Source of the DNA: Clostridium sp. CMCC3677
GTDB lineage: Bacteria; Bacillota; Clostridia; Clostridiales; Clostridiaceae
DNA: 64,000 bases
Assembly: GCF_023845585.1 (NCBI RefSeq)
Contig: NZ_JAMQHS010000003.1
Location: 248,001-312,000, forward strand
Reading direction: 5' to 3'
Of the stretch, positions 33,743 to 42,416 are shown one piece after another. Numbering within the stretch: the stretch's first letter is position 1; each line of letters begins with the position of its first letter. The position numbers were made by a program, and so were the translations under genes. A model generated the notes under the pieces. That model did no database searches and was not told where the DNA came from. It worked only from the letters and a program-made list of their open reading frames with translations.

Positions 33743-34510
33743 TTATATCTTTTTATAAATAAAGGTAGATGCTTTTTCAAAACCATATTCTTTATAATTA
33801 TAAATGCTTTCAGTAGCACCAACAAATAAAAGTCCACCTTTTTTTAATGAATTACTAAATCTTCTATAAATATTCTCTTTAGTATCATTATTAAAATAAA
33901 TAACAACATTTCTACAGATTATTAAATCAAAGTTAGTATCATATCTATCTAAAATCAAATCATGCTTCTTAAAAGTAACCATTGATTTGATTTTATTACT
34001 TATATAGTATTTATCGCCCTTATTCTCAAAATATTTACTTAAATCCTGATTTTTAATGTTTTTTATTTCATTATTAGTATATTCACCTATTTTAGCTTTA
34101 GATAAAATTGTATTATCTATATCTGTAGCAATTATGTTGTGTCTCCCTCTTGGCGCTATTTTATCTAACATCATTGAGATAGTATAAGGTTCACAACCAA
34201 TTGAACATGCAGCACTCCAAATTTTTAAATTAGGATTATTAGGTAATAAATCTTTTGTTATTCTATTTTCTAAATCATCAAATAATTCTGGATTTCTAAA
34301 AAACTCTGTAACATTTATTGTTATAAAATCTAAAAACTTTTGTCTTTGAACTGGATCACTTTTTATAACTTTAGTGTATTCATCCAAAGATTTAATTCCA
34401 ACTCTACTCATCAAACTATCAATTCTTCTATTAAGTTGATCTGGTTTATATGCTGATAAATTTATACCTAATTCTTTATGAACCCATTTATGAAAACCAT
34501 TAAAATCCAT
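33743..34510 (-). CDS. cheR: Chemotaxis methyltransferase CheR
   Basis: A 255-residue CheR: a short N-terminal helical domain (LNRRIDSLMSRVGIKSLDEY), the SAM-binding NPNLKIWSAACSIGCEPYTI and NIIATDIDNTILSKAKIGEY, and FDLIICRNVVIYFNNDTKEN then GGLLFVGATESI. It methylates glutamates of chemoreceptors. Neighbours are cheB and cheA. Confidence 0.96.
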   Translation of the reverse strand: MDFNGFHKWVHKELGINLSAYKPDQLNRRIDSLMSRVGIKSLDEYTKVIKSDPVQRQKFLDFITINVTEFFRNPELFDDLENRITKDLLPNNPNLKIWSAACSIGCEPYTISMMLDKIAPRGRHNIIATDIDNTILSKAKIGEYTNNEIKNIKNQDLSKYFENKGDKYYISNKIKSMVTFKKHDLILDRYDTNFDLIICRNVVIYFNNDTKENIYRRFSNSLKKGGLLFVGATESIYNYKEYGFEKASTFIYKKI

Positions 34511-34519
34511 ACTTTCCTC

Positions 34520-35626
34520 CTAACGTTTTTTTACAATTTTAGTTACTTCATCACATATATTATTAAGTGGTAAAACTAAATCTACTTTACCTGTTTCAAA
34601 TGCAGCTTTAGGCATTCCGTAAATAGTACAAGTTGATTCATCTTCTGATATTGTAATTCCACCATAATCTTTTATATTGCTTGTACCTTTAGCTCCATCT
34701 CTACCCATTCCTGTTAAAACTACAGATATTAAATTACCTCTGTATGCTTTTATAGCTGAATCAAAAAGTTTATCTACAGCTGGTCTAACTCCCCATATTG
34801 GATCTTCCTCATTAAGATGAATTTTCCCATCTGTACCAACGGTCATATGATAACCACCCTTAGCAATATATATCACATTACTTTCTATTTTTAAGCCTTC
34901 TTCACCCTCTACGACTTTAAGATTACATATCTTATCTAATCTCTCAGAAAAAGCTTTTGTGAATCCTTGTGGCATATGTTGAACAACAAATATTGGTACT
35001 CCAATATTTGCTTCAAACTTAGTTAATAATTGTTGAAGTGCCTTAGGACCACCAGTAGATGCACCAATAACAATAGCATCAATTCTCTTATTTTTAATTG
35101 TAACCATATTTATATGTTCAGATTTTTTAAAATCTTTTACTTTTGTGTCGTTATACAAATTAGTATTTTTTATTATAGTCTTAGAAGTATCTATTGATTT
35201 ATTGCTTGTTCTAATTCTTATACCTCTTTTAGATATACTCTTAATTTTTTCAATAAGATTTTCTTGAACTTTTCTTATGTCTAAAGATATACTTCCTGAT
35301 GGTTTAGTAACAAAATCAATTGCTCCATTTTCTAAACATTCCATTGTTTTTTCTGAACCTTTTGTTGTCAAACTACTTAACATTATTATTGAATAGTTCT
35401 TATTTTTTTTATGTAATTCTTTTAATGTTTCTAATCCATCCATTTCAGGCATTTCTAAATCCAATGTTATAATATCTGGATTAAACTTATCAACTTTTTC
35501 AATAAGTTCTTTTCCGTTTCTTAATTTAGCTACAACTTCTATTTCATTGTCTTCTTCTATTATTTCTGATATCATTTTTCTCATGAAAGCAGAGTCATCA
35601 ACAACTATAACTTTTATTTTACTCAA
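34520..35626 (-). CDS. cheB: Chemotaxis methylesterase CheB
   Basis: A 368-residue CheB when started at the TTG at 35626, preceded by AAAGAGGTGAATACA. Receiver domain: VIVVDDSAFMRKMISEII, TLDLEMPEMDGLETL, VTKPSG. C-terminal esterase with the catalytic triad in GASTGGPKAL (Ser), FVVQHMPQGFT (His) and LTGMGRDGAKG (Asp). It removes methyl groups, or deamidates, in chemoreceptors on CheA signal. No receptor gene is in the window. Confidence 0.96.
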   Translation of the reverse strand: MSKIKVIVVDDSAFMRKMISEIIEEDNEIEVVAKLRNGKELIEKVDKFNPDIITLDLEMPEMDGLETLKELHKKNKNYSIIMLSSLTTKGSEKTMECLENGAIDFVTKPSGSISLDIRKVQENLIEKIKSISKRGIRIRTSNKSIDTSKTIIKNTNLYNDTKVKDFKKSEHINMVTIKNKRIDAIVIGASTGGPKALQQLLTKFEANIGVPIFVVQHMPQGFTKAFSERLDKICNLKVVEGEEGLKIESNVIYIAKGGYHMTVGTDGKIHLNEEDPIWGVRPAVDKLFDSAIKAYRGNLISVVLTGMGRDGAKGTSNIKDYGGITISEDESTCTIYGMPKAAFETGKVDLVLPLNNICDEVTKIVKKR

Positions 35627-35639
35627 TGTATTCACCTCT

Positions 35640-36128
35640 TTATAATTCCACAATTCCTATCCCCACTATTTTTAGTGTAACTTTGCCATCTAAAGCATCT
35701 AAAATCATGGTTCTTCCTTTGTTTCCGCCTACATCTTCGGCAATTATTTGAATTCTTTCTTCACTTAATGATTTCTTTACAGCTTGTATATTTCTCTTTC
35801 CTATGTCACCAACCATACTTTTGTCTGAAAAACTAAACATAGAAGCTCCACCAGCTATTTTAGCTATTAAATTCCTCTTTTGACAACCTTTTGCTTCCAT
35901 TTTTTTTATTAACAACGGAATTGCTAAATCAGCAAATTTCATTGGATTTGTCACATTTTTAAATTGTGTGCTATCAGGAAGCATTATATGAGATAATCCT
36001 GCTAGCTTGCTTCTTCTATCATATAATGCTATCCCTATGCATGAGCCTAAGCCTATTGTCATTATTTTACCTGGTGAAGATACTAGATTTAAATCTGCTA
36101 TTCCAACTTTAACGTCTGTATTCTCCAT
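35640..36128 (-). CDS. cheD: Chemoreceptor glutamine deamidase CheD
   Basis: A 162-residue CheD: MTIGLGSCIGIALYDRRSKLAGLSHIMLPDS carries the catalytic Cys and His of the family, with ANIAGGASMF-type KIAGGASMFSFSDK later. It deamidates receptors and activates CheC. Typical partner of cheC in Firmicutes; the two are in one operon. Confidence 0.95.
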   Translation of the reverse strand: MENTDVKVGIADLNLVSSPGKIMTIGLGSCIGIALYDRRSKLAGLSHIMLPDSTQFKNVTNPMKFADLAIPLLIKKMEAKGCQKRNLIAKIAGGASMFSFSDKSMVGDIGKRNIQAVKKSLSEERIQIIAEDVGGNKGRTMILDALDGKVTLKIVGIGIVEL

Positions 36129-36136
36129 TTTACCCC

Positions 36137-36586
36137 CTAAAATATACTTTGTTCTTCCTCTATAGATAAAATTTTATCTACATCTAAAAGTATTACTATA
36201 TTCTTATCTAATCTTATCAAACCATTAATATAACTTCTTGATAATGTAGTTGTTATTTCAGGAGAAACCTCTATTAATTTACTATCAATATCTTTTACTT
36301 CATAAACATTTTCTACAATTATTCCAAACTTGTTATTGTCTTTTTTTACAACTATTATTTTTTTTTCTTCTGATTGTTCATCATTTCCTAGATTAAACTT
36401 TGTTGATAAGCTTATTATAGGTAATATGCTTTCTTGATAATTAATAACCCCTTTTACAAATCTAGGTGAATCTGGAAGAATTGTTGGTTCTTCATATCCT
36501 AAAATTCTTTCTATATCTTTTATATCAGAAGCATAATATTCATTATTCAAACCAAATATTAATATCTTCATTTCATTCATTGACAT
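36137..36586 (-). CDS. CheW-like coupling protein (copy 2)
   Basis: A 149-residue CheW domain protein: ILIFGLNNEYYASDIKDIERIL, SPRFVKGVINYQESILPIISL, GIIVENVYEVKDI, YINGLIRLDKNIVILLDVDKIL. More divergent than copy 1. Its place beside the FapA-like gene at the start of the operon, away from cheY, suggests a separate receptor set or a CheW/CheV-like accessory role. Confidence 0.88.
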   Translation of the reverse strand: MSMNEMKILIFGLNNEYYASDIKDIERILGYEEPTILPDSPRFVKGVINYQESILPIISLSTKFNLGNDEQSEEKKIIVVKKDNNKFGIIVENVYEVKDIDSKLIEVSPEITTTLSRSYINGLIRLDKNIVILLDVDKILSIEEEQSIF

Positions 36587-36600
36587 TATACCTTGACCTC

Positions 36601-38565
36601 CTACAATAGAAATTTATCTACTACTATCATTCCATCTTTTCCTAAATACGCTTTTACATTTTTTGATGCTACATCTAATGTAAATTGTTTTTCACCAAAA
36701 CAAAAAACTGTATTTTGATATGCTATATCTGCTGTTATAACTCCTTTTTTAGATACTTCTAACCTAGTAAGTACGCCAGCTATACTTCCAACAGTCTTTA
36801 ACTTAATTTCATCTTTGGCATGTAGTATTCCACCCCTACACACTGCTCCAGCTTGTGTAAATTCAATACTGTTTAAAGATGTTATTTTCGATACATATTG
36901 TCCTTTTCCAGTTATAAATATACTACCAGATGCTTCTATTGTAGAGTCTTGAGCATAGTCCATATACACATCTACTGGAATAACTATTTCTTCTTCTAAT
37001 ACTTCTATTTCATTTACTATCATATCTTTCAGCTCATAAAGCTCAGAATATTTTTTTATTTTTATAGGACCTAATCCTAGAATTTTTTTTCTAATAAAAG
37101 CTATCATATCATTATCAGTTGAGCTATTATTTTTCTCAAAACTTACTATAAGCATTGATAATCTAGGAATATTTTTAAATTTGCTTTCTATTAATATTTT
37201 AATAATTTCTCCATCTGATTGATTATTATCTAAAATATTCTTATCTTTTATTTGTTTTGTGTAACTAATTAAAGACTCTATTATACTATCGTACTGTTTT
37301 AATATTTCTAAATGCTTTTTTTTATCAATATCATTTGCGCCTGCACTTACTTTTGAATTCAGTATATTGGCATATATGTTAACTTGTCCACTTGCTATGA
37401 TAGTCGCTTCTTCTACATTTTTTCTTACTGTTACTGAATTTCCTGCTTTTACTTGCGTTCCACTCTTTATGCTTCCACTTATTTCAACATCTCCAATAAA
37501 ATCTATGTTCCCAGTTTTTATATCTACATCTTTTAATTCATATATTTTATTGACACTGTAAACTCCAGATTTACATGATGGTCTTCCTTCTATTGTTGAA
37601 ATAACTTTGTTCTCCTCTAGCTTACATCCAGAACCAATTTTTATATTTATTTTTTTCGTTGTTTTTCTCTTGATTTCTTTTCCAAAGATATTCTTTCCAT
37701 CTTTACCTTGTATCCCTTCTACTTTTTCTGCTAGTATCTGTCCAGCGCTTATATTAGATATTGAATACATATTTCTATAATCTATCTTTGCATTTTCATC
37801 TTTTAAAATTTTCTTTTTATCACTTTCAAAAAATACTTTAACTGTATCAGGAATATCTTCTACAACTTTATCACCTTGAGCAATTAATTCATTGCTAACG
37901 CAATCATCTTTACTTATTTCCTTTATTCTATCATTTAGTAATCCATAAACAATATTATTCTCTTTTAAAATTGTTAATAGTTCATCATAGGTATATTTAG
38001 GTGGATATTCACCTTTTTTCTTTTTTGTTTCTAATTTAAGATCTCTACAACATGATTTATCGACTAACTCAAAGGAATATTCAGGAAAATAATTTATTGT
38101 TATATATGCTTCCATTTTCTCTTCTGAAGTAGTTATATCTATTTTTCTACTACTTTCTTTTGTCACATATTTAACTTCTATATTATCTAAAGCAGTAACT
38201 GCTGTTTTTGATGTACATTCTTCTCCATTTATTAAAAGTTTAATTCCATTACATGGATGTATCATTACAGTTTCATTAGATTCATAGTCTAAGTTTTCAA
38301 TTATTATTTCCCCATTTTCTACTTTTATCCCTTTATGAGTTTCATTTTCTTTATTACTCAATTTTTCATCTACTGTTAAGTCATTAATTTTATTAATTTT
38401 ATTAATTTCATTAACTTTAGAAACTTCTATTTTTACTTTTTTCTTAAAAAAAATATTTTTTTGAGCAATAATAGTATATTCTAAGCACTCTTTTGGTACT
38501 TTTAATTCATTTGATGCTTTTTCAAGACATCCTTCTAATGTTGTAGCTGAAAATATTAAACTCAT
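36601..38565 (-). CDS. FapA (DUF342) family protein, polymer-like beta-helix
   Basis: A 654-residue protein when started at the ATG at 38565 after AGGGGTTGAATTTT. N-terminal segment SATTLEGCLEKASNELKVPKECLEYTII resembles a Jag-N domain. The central and C-terminal DUF342 part has EGRPSCKSGVYSVNKIYELK, GNIDFIGDVEISGSIKSGTQ, ISNISAGQILAEKVEGIQGKDG and ASGQVNIYANILNS, with a coiled stretch near 430-520. FapA proteins are found in flagellar and Vibrio polar-localisation loci; the biochemical role is unclear. First gene of the chemotaxis operon. Confidence 0.85.
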   Translation of the reverse strand: MSLIFSATTLEGCLEKASNELKVPKECLEYTIIAQKNIFFKKKVKIEVSKVNEINKINKINDLTVDEKLSNKENETHKGIKVENGEIIIENLDYESNETVMIHPCNGIKLLINGEECTSKTAVTALDNIEVKYVTKESSRKIDITTSEEKMEAYITINYFPEYSFELVDKSCCRDLKLETKKKKGEYPPKYTYDELLTILKENNIVYGLLNDRIKEISKDDCVSNELIAQGDKVVEDIPDTVKVFFESDKKKILKDENAKIDYRNMYSISNISAGQILAEKVEGIQGKDGKNIFGKEIKRKTTKKINIKIGSGCKLEENKVISTIEGRPSCKSGVYSVNKIYELKDVDIKTGNIDFIGDVEISGSIKSGTQVKAGNSVTVRKNVEEATIIASGQVNIYANILNSKVSAGANDIDKKKHLEILKQYDSIIESLISYTKQIKDKNILDNNQSDGEIIKILIESKFKNIPRLSMLIVSFEKNNSSTDNDMIAFIRKKILGLGPIKIKKYSELYELKDMIVNEIEVLEEEIVIPVDVYMDYAQDSTIEASGSIFITGKGQYVSKITSLNSIEFTQAGAVCRGGILHAKDEIKLKTVGSIAGVLTRLEVSKKGVITADIAYQNTVFCFGEKQFTLDVASKNVKAYLGKDGMIVVDKFLL

Positions 38566-38644
38566 AAAATTCAACCCCTATAAAAAATAATCTTTTTTTT
38601 AGTATATCATATAGGAAAATAATTTTATATATAATACACTGTAA

Positions 38645-39448
38645 TTAATTACTTTTAATGTAACTAATAATCTTATTATTATAATATTTAATCAGCTTGT
38701 TAATAATTTCATTATTTTTTATCTTTATTGAATCAACTTGATTTATTGGCAATATTTTTGGAGATGTTCCTGATATAAACATACCATCTAACTTTTTTAT
38801 ATCAGAGTATTTATAACTCACCTCTTCTACCTTTATGCCATTTTCAATAGCTATATCTATTATTTCTCCTCTAGTTACTCCAGGTAACACTGCTTTAACT
38901 GGTGATGTTAATAAAACATCATCCTTTATCATAAATATATTTGATTTACTGCCTTCAGTTATATATCCATTTCTGTCGACTAATATAGCCTCATACGCAT
39001 TACTTTCTTTTATTTTAATATTTACTTTTTCTCTAAAGCTTAAATTAACTATTTTTGCATTTGGATTATCTCTTTCACCAAAATATAAAATAGTTTTTAC
39101 TCCATTTTGATACATTTTTTCATTTGGATATGAATGATTAATAAAGAATATTCTCATTACTTTTTCATTTACATTATAGGTGATTTTTACATTCCCCTCT
39201 AATTTCTCATTTTCTCTAACTAAATTTTCTATATCTTTTCTTATTTTAAAATTTTCTAAACAACAATCAACATTTATAAGTTTAAATGAGTTCTCCATTC
39301 TCAATAAATGATTTTCTAAAAATAATGGCTTTCCATGGATTATTCTTAGAACTTCATATATCACTTTTCCTGATGTTTCAATATCTTTTAAACTATTTAT
39401 TCCTTTTATCTTAGAGTTTTCAACAAAAAATTTATTAATTGCTTCCAT
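38645..39448 (-). CDS. Class IV aminotransferase (4-amino-4-deoxychorismate lyase / D-amino-acid aminotransferase family)
   Basis: About 267 residues from the ATG at 39448 (after AGAAGGGGCATGTAGT). A conserved Arg (LLRMENSF), the PLP Lys in NAKIVNLSFREKVN, GYITEGSKSNIFMI and VLPGVTRGEIIDIA are the class IV motifs. The substrate is uncertain: PabC (folate), D-amino-acid or branched-chain aminotransferase. Folate PabC is favoured by length, but there is no pabA or pabB here. It is 26 bp after the HAD phosphatase gene. Confidence 0.8.
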   Translation of the reverse strand: MEAINKFFVENSKIKGINSLKDIETSGKVIYEVLRIIHGKPLFLENHLLRMENSFKLINVDCCLENFKIRKDIENLVRENEKLEGNVKITYNVNEKVMRIFFINHSYPNEKMYQNGVKTILYFGERDNPNAKIVNLSFREKVNIKIKESNAYEAILVDRNGYITEGSKSNIFMIKDDVLLTSPVKAVLPGVTRGEIIDIAIENGIKVEEVSYKYSDIKKLDGMFISGTSPKILPINQVDSIKIKNNEIINKLIKYYNNKIISYIKSN

Positions 39449-39474
39449 ACTACATGCCCCTTCTATACCGGAAA

Positions 39475-40113
39475 TTATTTCCACCTTAATATTTCTATAT
39501 CATGATTTTTCTTATAATTAATCAGATATGGCTTTCCAACCAAATCTAAAAGTGGTTTATCTGATAATGAATCTGAAAACATATATGACTCTTTAAAATC
39601 CACATCTATTTTTTCTTCTTTAAGTACCTCTTTTAATCTTCTTACCTTTTCTTCACCTTTACAGTTAAATCCATCCATTTGCCTTAAGAACTTTCCATCA
39701 CTAAATTTAAATTTAGTTCCTATTACTCTATCCACTTCTTTAACACTATAAAATTTATTTATATAAAATTCAGGTGATGCTGATATTAAATATATATCAT
39801 ACCCTTCAGATTTAAGTTTTTTCATCATATCCATAGCATCACTATATAAAAGATTGCTTAGTTTTTCTGTATAAAAACTTTCAACAACTTTATCTAATTC
39901 ATCTTCACTTATTCCATCTATAAACTTTAAGAACTTCTCTTTCACCATTTTTTCATCATAAAATTTCAATAAATACATTATTCCACAGTATAGTGCTCTT
40001 GGTAAAAATCTAATAGCCTTTATATCTTTCTTTATATAATACTTAAAAAACTCCATAAGTGTTTCTTTTTTTGTAATTGTATAATCTATATCAAAAATTG
40101 CAATTTTTTTCAT
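39475..40113 (-). CDS. HAD-IB family phosphatase (SerB/CicA-like)
   Basis: About 212 residues from the ATG at 40113. Motif I IAIFDIDYTITKKETLMEFF (D-x-D), motif II YDIYLISASPEFY, motif III/IV region with DFKESYMFSDSLSDKPLLDLVGKPYLI. Such HAD-IB proteins dephosphorylate small phosphomonoesters such as phosphoserine; the family name alone does not fix the substrate. Confidence 0.85.
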   Translation of the reverse strand: MKKIAIFDIDYTITKKETLMEFFKYYIKKDIKAIRFLPRALYCGIMYLLKFYDEKMVKEKFLKFIDGISEDELDKVVESFYTEKLSNLLYSDAMDMMKKLKSEGYDIYLISASPEFYINKFYSVKEVDRVIGTKFKFSDGKFLRQMDGFNCKGEEKVRRLKEVLKEEKIDVDFKESYMFSDSLSDKPLLDLVGKPYLINYKKNHDIEILRWK

Positions 40114-40149
40114 ATCCAAATTCTTTCTCCTTAATTATAATTGCTATAA

Positions 40150-40222
40150 AACACGCTTTGTTAGTTTAAAGTTAAGAGCTAAGAGTTGATAGTTCTCACC
40201 TCTTAATTCCACCCCTCTATAA
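40150..40222. mobile_element. Degraded copy of repeat family B
   Basis: GCTTTGTTAGTTTAAAGTTAAG and AGAGTTGATAGTTCTC, then a short right arm CACCTCTTAATTCC, match the outer parts of the family B block at 48335-48505 with the middle deleted. No ORF. The spacer 40114-40336 otherwise holds only the terminator. Confidence 0.5.
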
Positions 40223-40277
40223 TCTTAGATTTTATCACCCCTTTAGCCTAGAAAGATTCTATATAATAATTTTCTTC

Positions 40278-40312
40278 AAAAAAACCCCATGTTTTCAACA
40301 AGAGGTTTTTTT
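40278..40312 (-). terminator. Terminator of the 40337-41530 aminotransferase gene
   Basis: On the reverse strand AAAAAACCTC and GGGGTTTTTTT form a stem (with one U-G) around a 13-nt loop, ending in a T run. It starts 25 nt after the stop codon. It may be bidirectional. Confidence 0.8.
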
Positions 40313-40336
40313 AAATATTACTATATTAAAATCTAT

Positions 40337-41530
40337 CTACTTTATTTTACTTAAGAATATAGATAATCTATCTATCCCCTTTTCTATTATATCCATTGAT
40401 GTTGCATATGATAGTCTTATATAATTTTCTAATCCAAATCCACTACCTGGTATAACAGCCACTTTTTCTTCTTCTAAAAGTACCTTTGAAAATTCAACTG
40501 AATTAATTATATTATGCCCTTTAAAAGTGGTATTTAAATATTTTTCTATATTAACCATTATATAAAATGCACCATTCGGTCTTAAAATTGAAAGCTCATC
40601 TATTTTGCTTAATTTATCTAGCATAAAGTTTCTTCTACTCTCAAACTCCTTCACCATCTTATCTACTTCTTCTTCAGAACCAGTAAGAGCTTCTATTGAA
40701 GCATATTGAGTTATAGAGTTAACATTTGATGTCATATGACTTTGAATACTAGTCATAAGTTTAGTTATTTTTTCATCAGCAGCAACATATCCTAGTCTCC
40801 AACCTGTCATAGCATATGTTTTTGATACTCCATTTATAACTATTGTTCTTTTATATGAATCTTCATTTAAACTTGCTATACTTATATGTTCTTCATTATC
40901 ATATATTAATTTTTCATATATTTCATCTGAAATTATAAATAAATCATGTCTTTTAGCAAAATCCGCAATTTCTTTAAGTTCTTCTTCATGATAAATAGTT
41001 CCTGTTGGATTATTAGGACTATTTAATAATATTGCTTTTGTCTTACTAGTAACACATTTTTCTAAATCTTCTATTGTATATTTATAATTGTTTTCTTTTA
41101 TAGTCTCTACAAAAACGGGGACTCCATCTGCTAATTTAACAAGTTCAGGATAGCTTACCCAATAAGGTACAGGAATAAGCACTTCGTCTCCAGGATTTAA
41201 AATTGCCATAAATACATTAGCTAAACATTGTTTTGCACCTGTAGATATAGTTATTTGACTTGGTTTATATTCTAAATTATTATCTTTCTTAAACTTTTCA
41301 CAAATAACTTCTTTTAATTCTAATATTCCACCTGCTGGAGTATACTTTGTTTTACCTTCCTCCATAGCTTTTATAGCAGCATTGATAATATTTTGTGGTG
41401 TATTGAAATCAGGTTCTCCTGCTCCAAAACTAACCACATCTACGCCCTCATTTTTTAATGCCTTTGCTTTTGCTGTAATTTCCAAAGTAATTGATGGACT
41501 AATATTTTCTGCTTTTTTAGATAGTTCCAT
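40337..41530 (-). CDS. Class I pyridoxal-phosphate aminotransferase (aspartate type)
   Basis: A 397-residue protein from the ATG at 41530 (after GGGGGAAAGAAAA). VSFGAGEPDFNTPQNII, LLNSPNNPTGTIYHEEEL (Asn and Asp contacts), VINGVSKTYAMTGWRLGYVA (PLP Lys) and the C-terminal Arg (ENYIRLSYATS) are typical of the aspB/patA subfamily of aspartate/aromatic aminotransferases. It is behind an attenuator-like leader, 41531-41715, which is uncommon for this gene. Confidence 0.88.
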   Translation of the reverse strand: MELSKKAENISPSITLEITAKAKALKNEGVDVVSFGAGEPDFNTPQNIINAAIKAMEEGKTKYTPAGGILELKEVICEKFKKDNNLEYKPSQITISTGAKQCLANVFMAILNPGDEVLIPVPYWVSYPELVKLADGVPVFVETIKENNYKYTIEDLEKCVTSKTKAILLNSPNNPTGTIYHEEELKEIADFAKRHDLFIISDEIYEKLIYDNEEHISIASLNEDSYKRTIVINGVSKTYAMTGWRLGYVAADEKITKLMTSIQSHMTSNVNSITQYASIEALTGSEEEVDKMVKEFESRRNFMLDKLSKIDELSILRPNGAFYIMVNIEKYLNTTFKGHNIINSVEFSKVLLEEEKVAVIPGSGFGLENYIRLSYATSMDIIEKGIDRLSIFLSKIK

Positions 41531-41614
41531 TTTTCTTTCCCCCATTTATTACATATTATGCATTAGTATTAATATTATATACAATAAAATATAACATTAA
41601 TACTTTGAGTTGTA

Positions 41615-41690
41615 AATTAAAAAAATCGTCAAAGCGACTTTAGATTCGTCGGTTCTTTTAGCCATACACCCTTTCTAAACGCAGTGCATG
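41615..41690 (-). ncRNA. Unclassified leader RNA with a terminator, upstream of the aminotransferase
   Basis: On the reverse strand: ATGCAC and GTGTAT pair around TGCGTTTAGAAAGG; then GGCTAAAAGAACCGAC; then AAAGTCG, a CTTTGA loop and CGATTTT form a terminator ending in a T run (41618-41642). An alternative CGAC/GTCG pairing (41654-41637) shares bases with the terminator and could act as anti-terminator. It matches no riboswitch class I can recognise. Distance to the ATG is about 85 nt. Confidence 0.5.
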
Positions 41691-41715
41691 TAATATTAAT
41701 TCTCTAAATAATAAA

Positions 41716-41745
41716 ATAGACTTTAGTAATGTTACTAAAGTCTAT
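41716..41745 (-). terminator. Terminator after the DUF1292 gene
   Basis: ATAGACTTTAGTAA and TTACTAAAGTCTAT are a near-perfect 14-bp dyad with a tiny loop (41716-41745), with T-rich sequence on both sides, so it can work in both directions. It lies 80 nt after the DUF1292 stop and separates it from the aminotransferase leader. Confidence 0.8.
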
Positions 41746-41824
41746 AAAAATATTATAGGAACATATAAGAAAATAATAGATCAAATATACACGTATACTG
41801 AGGTATTATTTTTTTAAATGTGAC

Positions 41825-42184
41825 TTATTCTTCTGATCCTACTGATTCTTGATAATAAGCTGATACTCTGTCGAATTCTTCTTCGTCAGGAACTACAAGT
41901 TCTTCTCCATCAACTCTAAAAAGATACATTGAACCATCTTCAGCATTTTCAGCTAATACGTATTCTTTTCCTTCAACTTCGAATGCATCAACGATTGGAC
42001 ATGAAACTACATTTCCGTTATCGTCTTCTAAATCTACAACGAAAGATTCTTCTTCTCCACATCCGCATCCACAGCCTTCATGATCATGGTCTCCACATCC
42101 ACAACCTTCATGATCATGATCGTGTCCACCGCATCCACAAGTGTCGTGTTCTCCACATCCACATTTTTCTAAATCTTTATCCAT
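41825..42184 (-). CDS. DUF1292 protein with a Cys/His-rich N-terminal repeat
   Basis: A 119-residue protein. Residues 46-119 are a DUF1292 domain (FVVDLEDDNGNVVSCPIVDA, EGKEYVLAENAEDGSMYLFR, VVPDEEEFDRVSAYYQ). Residues 8-43 are an added metal-binding-type tail with nine Cys (8, 10, 16, 18, 28, 30, 38, 40, 42) and six His (13, 21, 23, 25, 33, 35), including DHDHEGCGCG twice. DUF1292 proteins usually sit beside ruvX; here it is alone. The N-terminal tail could bind zinc, nickel or copper. ATG follows GGAGGATAATTAAATT. Confidence 0.85.
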   Translation of the reverse strand: MDKDLEKCGCGEHDTCGCGGHDHDHEGCGCGDHDHEGCGCGCGEEESFVVDLEDDNGNVVSCPIVDAFEVEGKEYVLAENAEDGSMYLFRVDGEELVVPDEEEFDRVSAYYQESVGSEE

Positions 42185-42333
42185 AATTTAATTATCCTCC
42201 TTGCTAACAACTGTTGCTTTCTTCCATACTAATTCTACCCTTAAATGACTAAAATTAAAACCCCAAATAAAAATTATTTATTTTTTAGCTATTTTTTATT
42301 ATTAAGCACAATTTAAACTTGTACCTGTAAAAT

Positions 42334-42349
42334 TTTACACCCCAGGGGT
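42334..42349. promoter_or_regulatory. CACCCC/GGGGTG palindrome, copy 2
   Basis: TTTACACCCCAGGGGT, identical to 4797-4812. It lies 150 nt before the DUF1292 gene and just after the PFOR terminator. Note a Cys/His-rich product follows, in line with, but not proof of, a metal-responsive operator. Confidence 0.4.
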
Positions 42350-42355
42350 AAACAC

Positions 42356-42396
42356 AAAAAAAGGATGACCATTTCTTATGGTCACCCTTTTTTATT
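42356..42396 (-). terminator. Terminator of the PFOR gene
   Basis: On the reverse strand AAGGGTGACCAT, a short loop and ATGGTCATCCTT form a strong stem, flanked by A and T runs. It starts 21 nt after the PFOR stop. Confidence 0.9.
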
Positions 42397-42416
42397 AAAA
42401 CTTACTAAACATAATT

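Noticed and set aside
41615-41715. T-box leader before the aminotransferase
   Set aside because: No T-box sequence (UGGNACCGCG type), no stem I with AGUA/GAA motifs, and the leader is too short.
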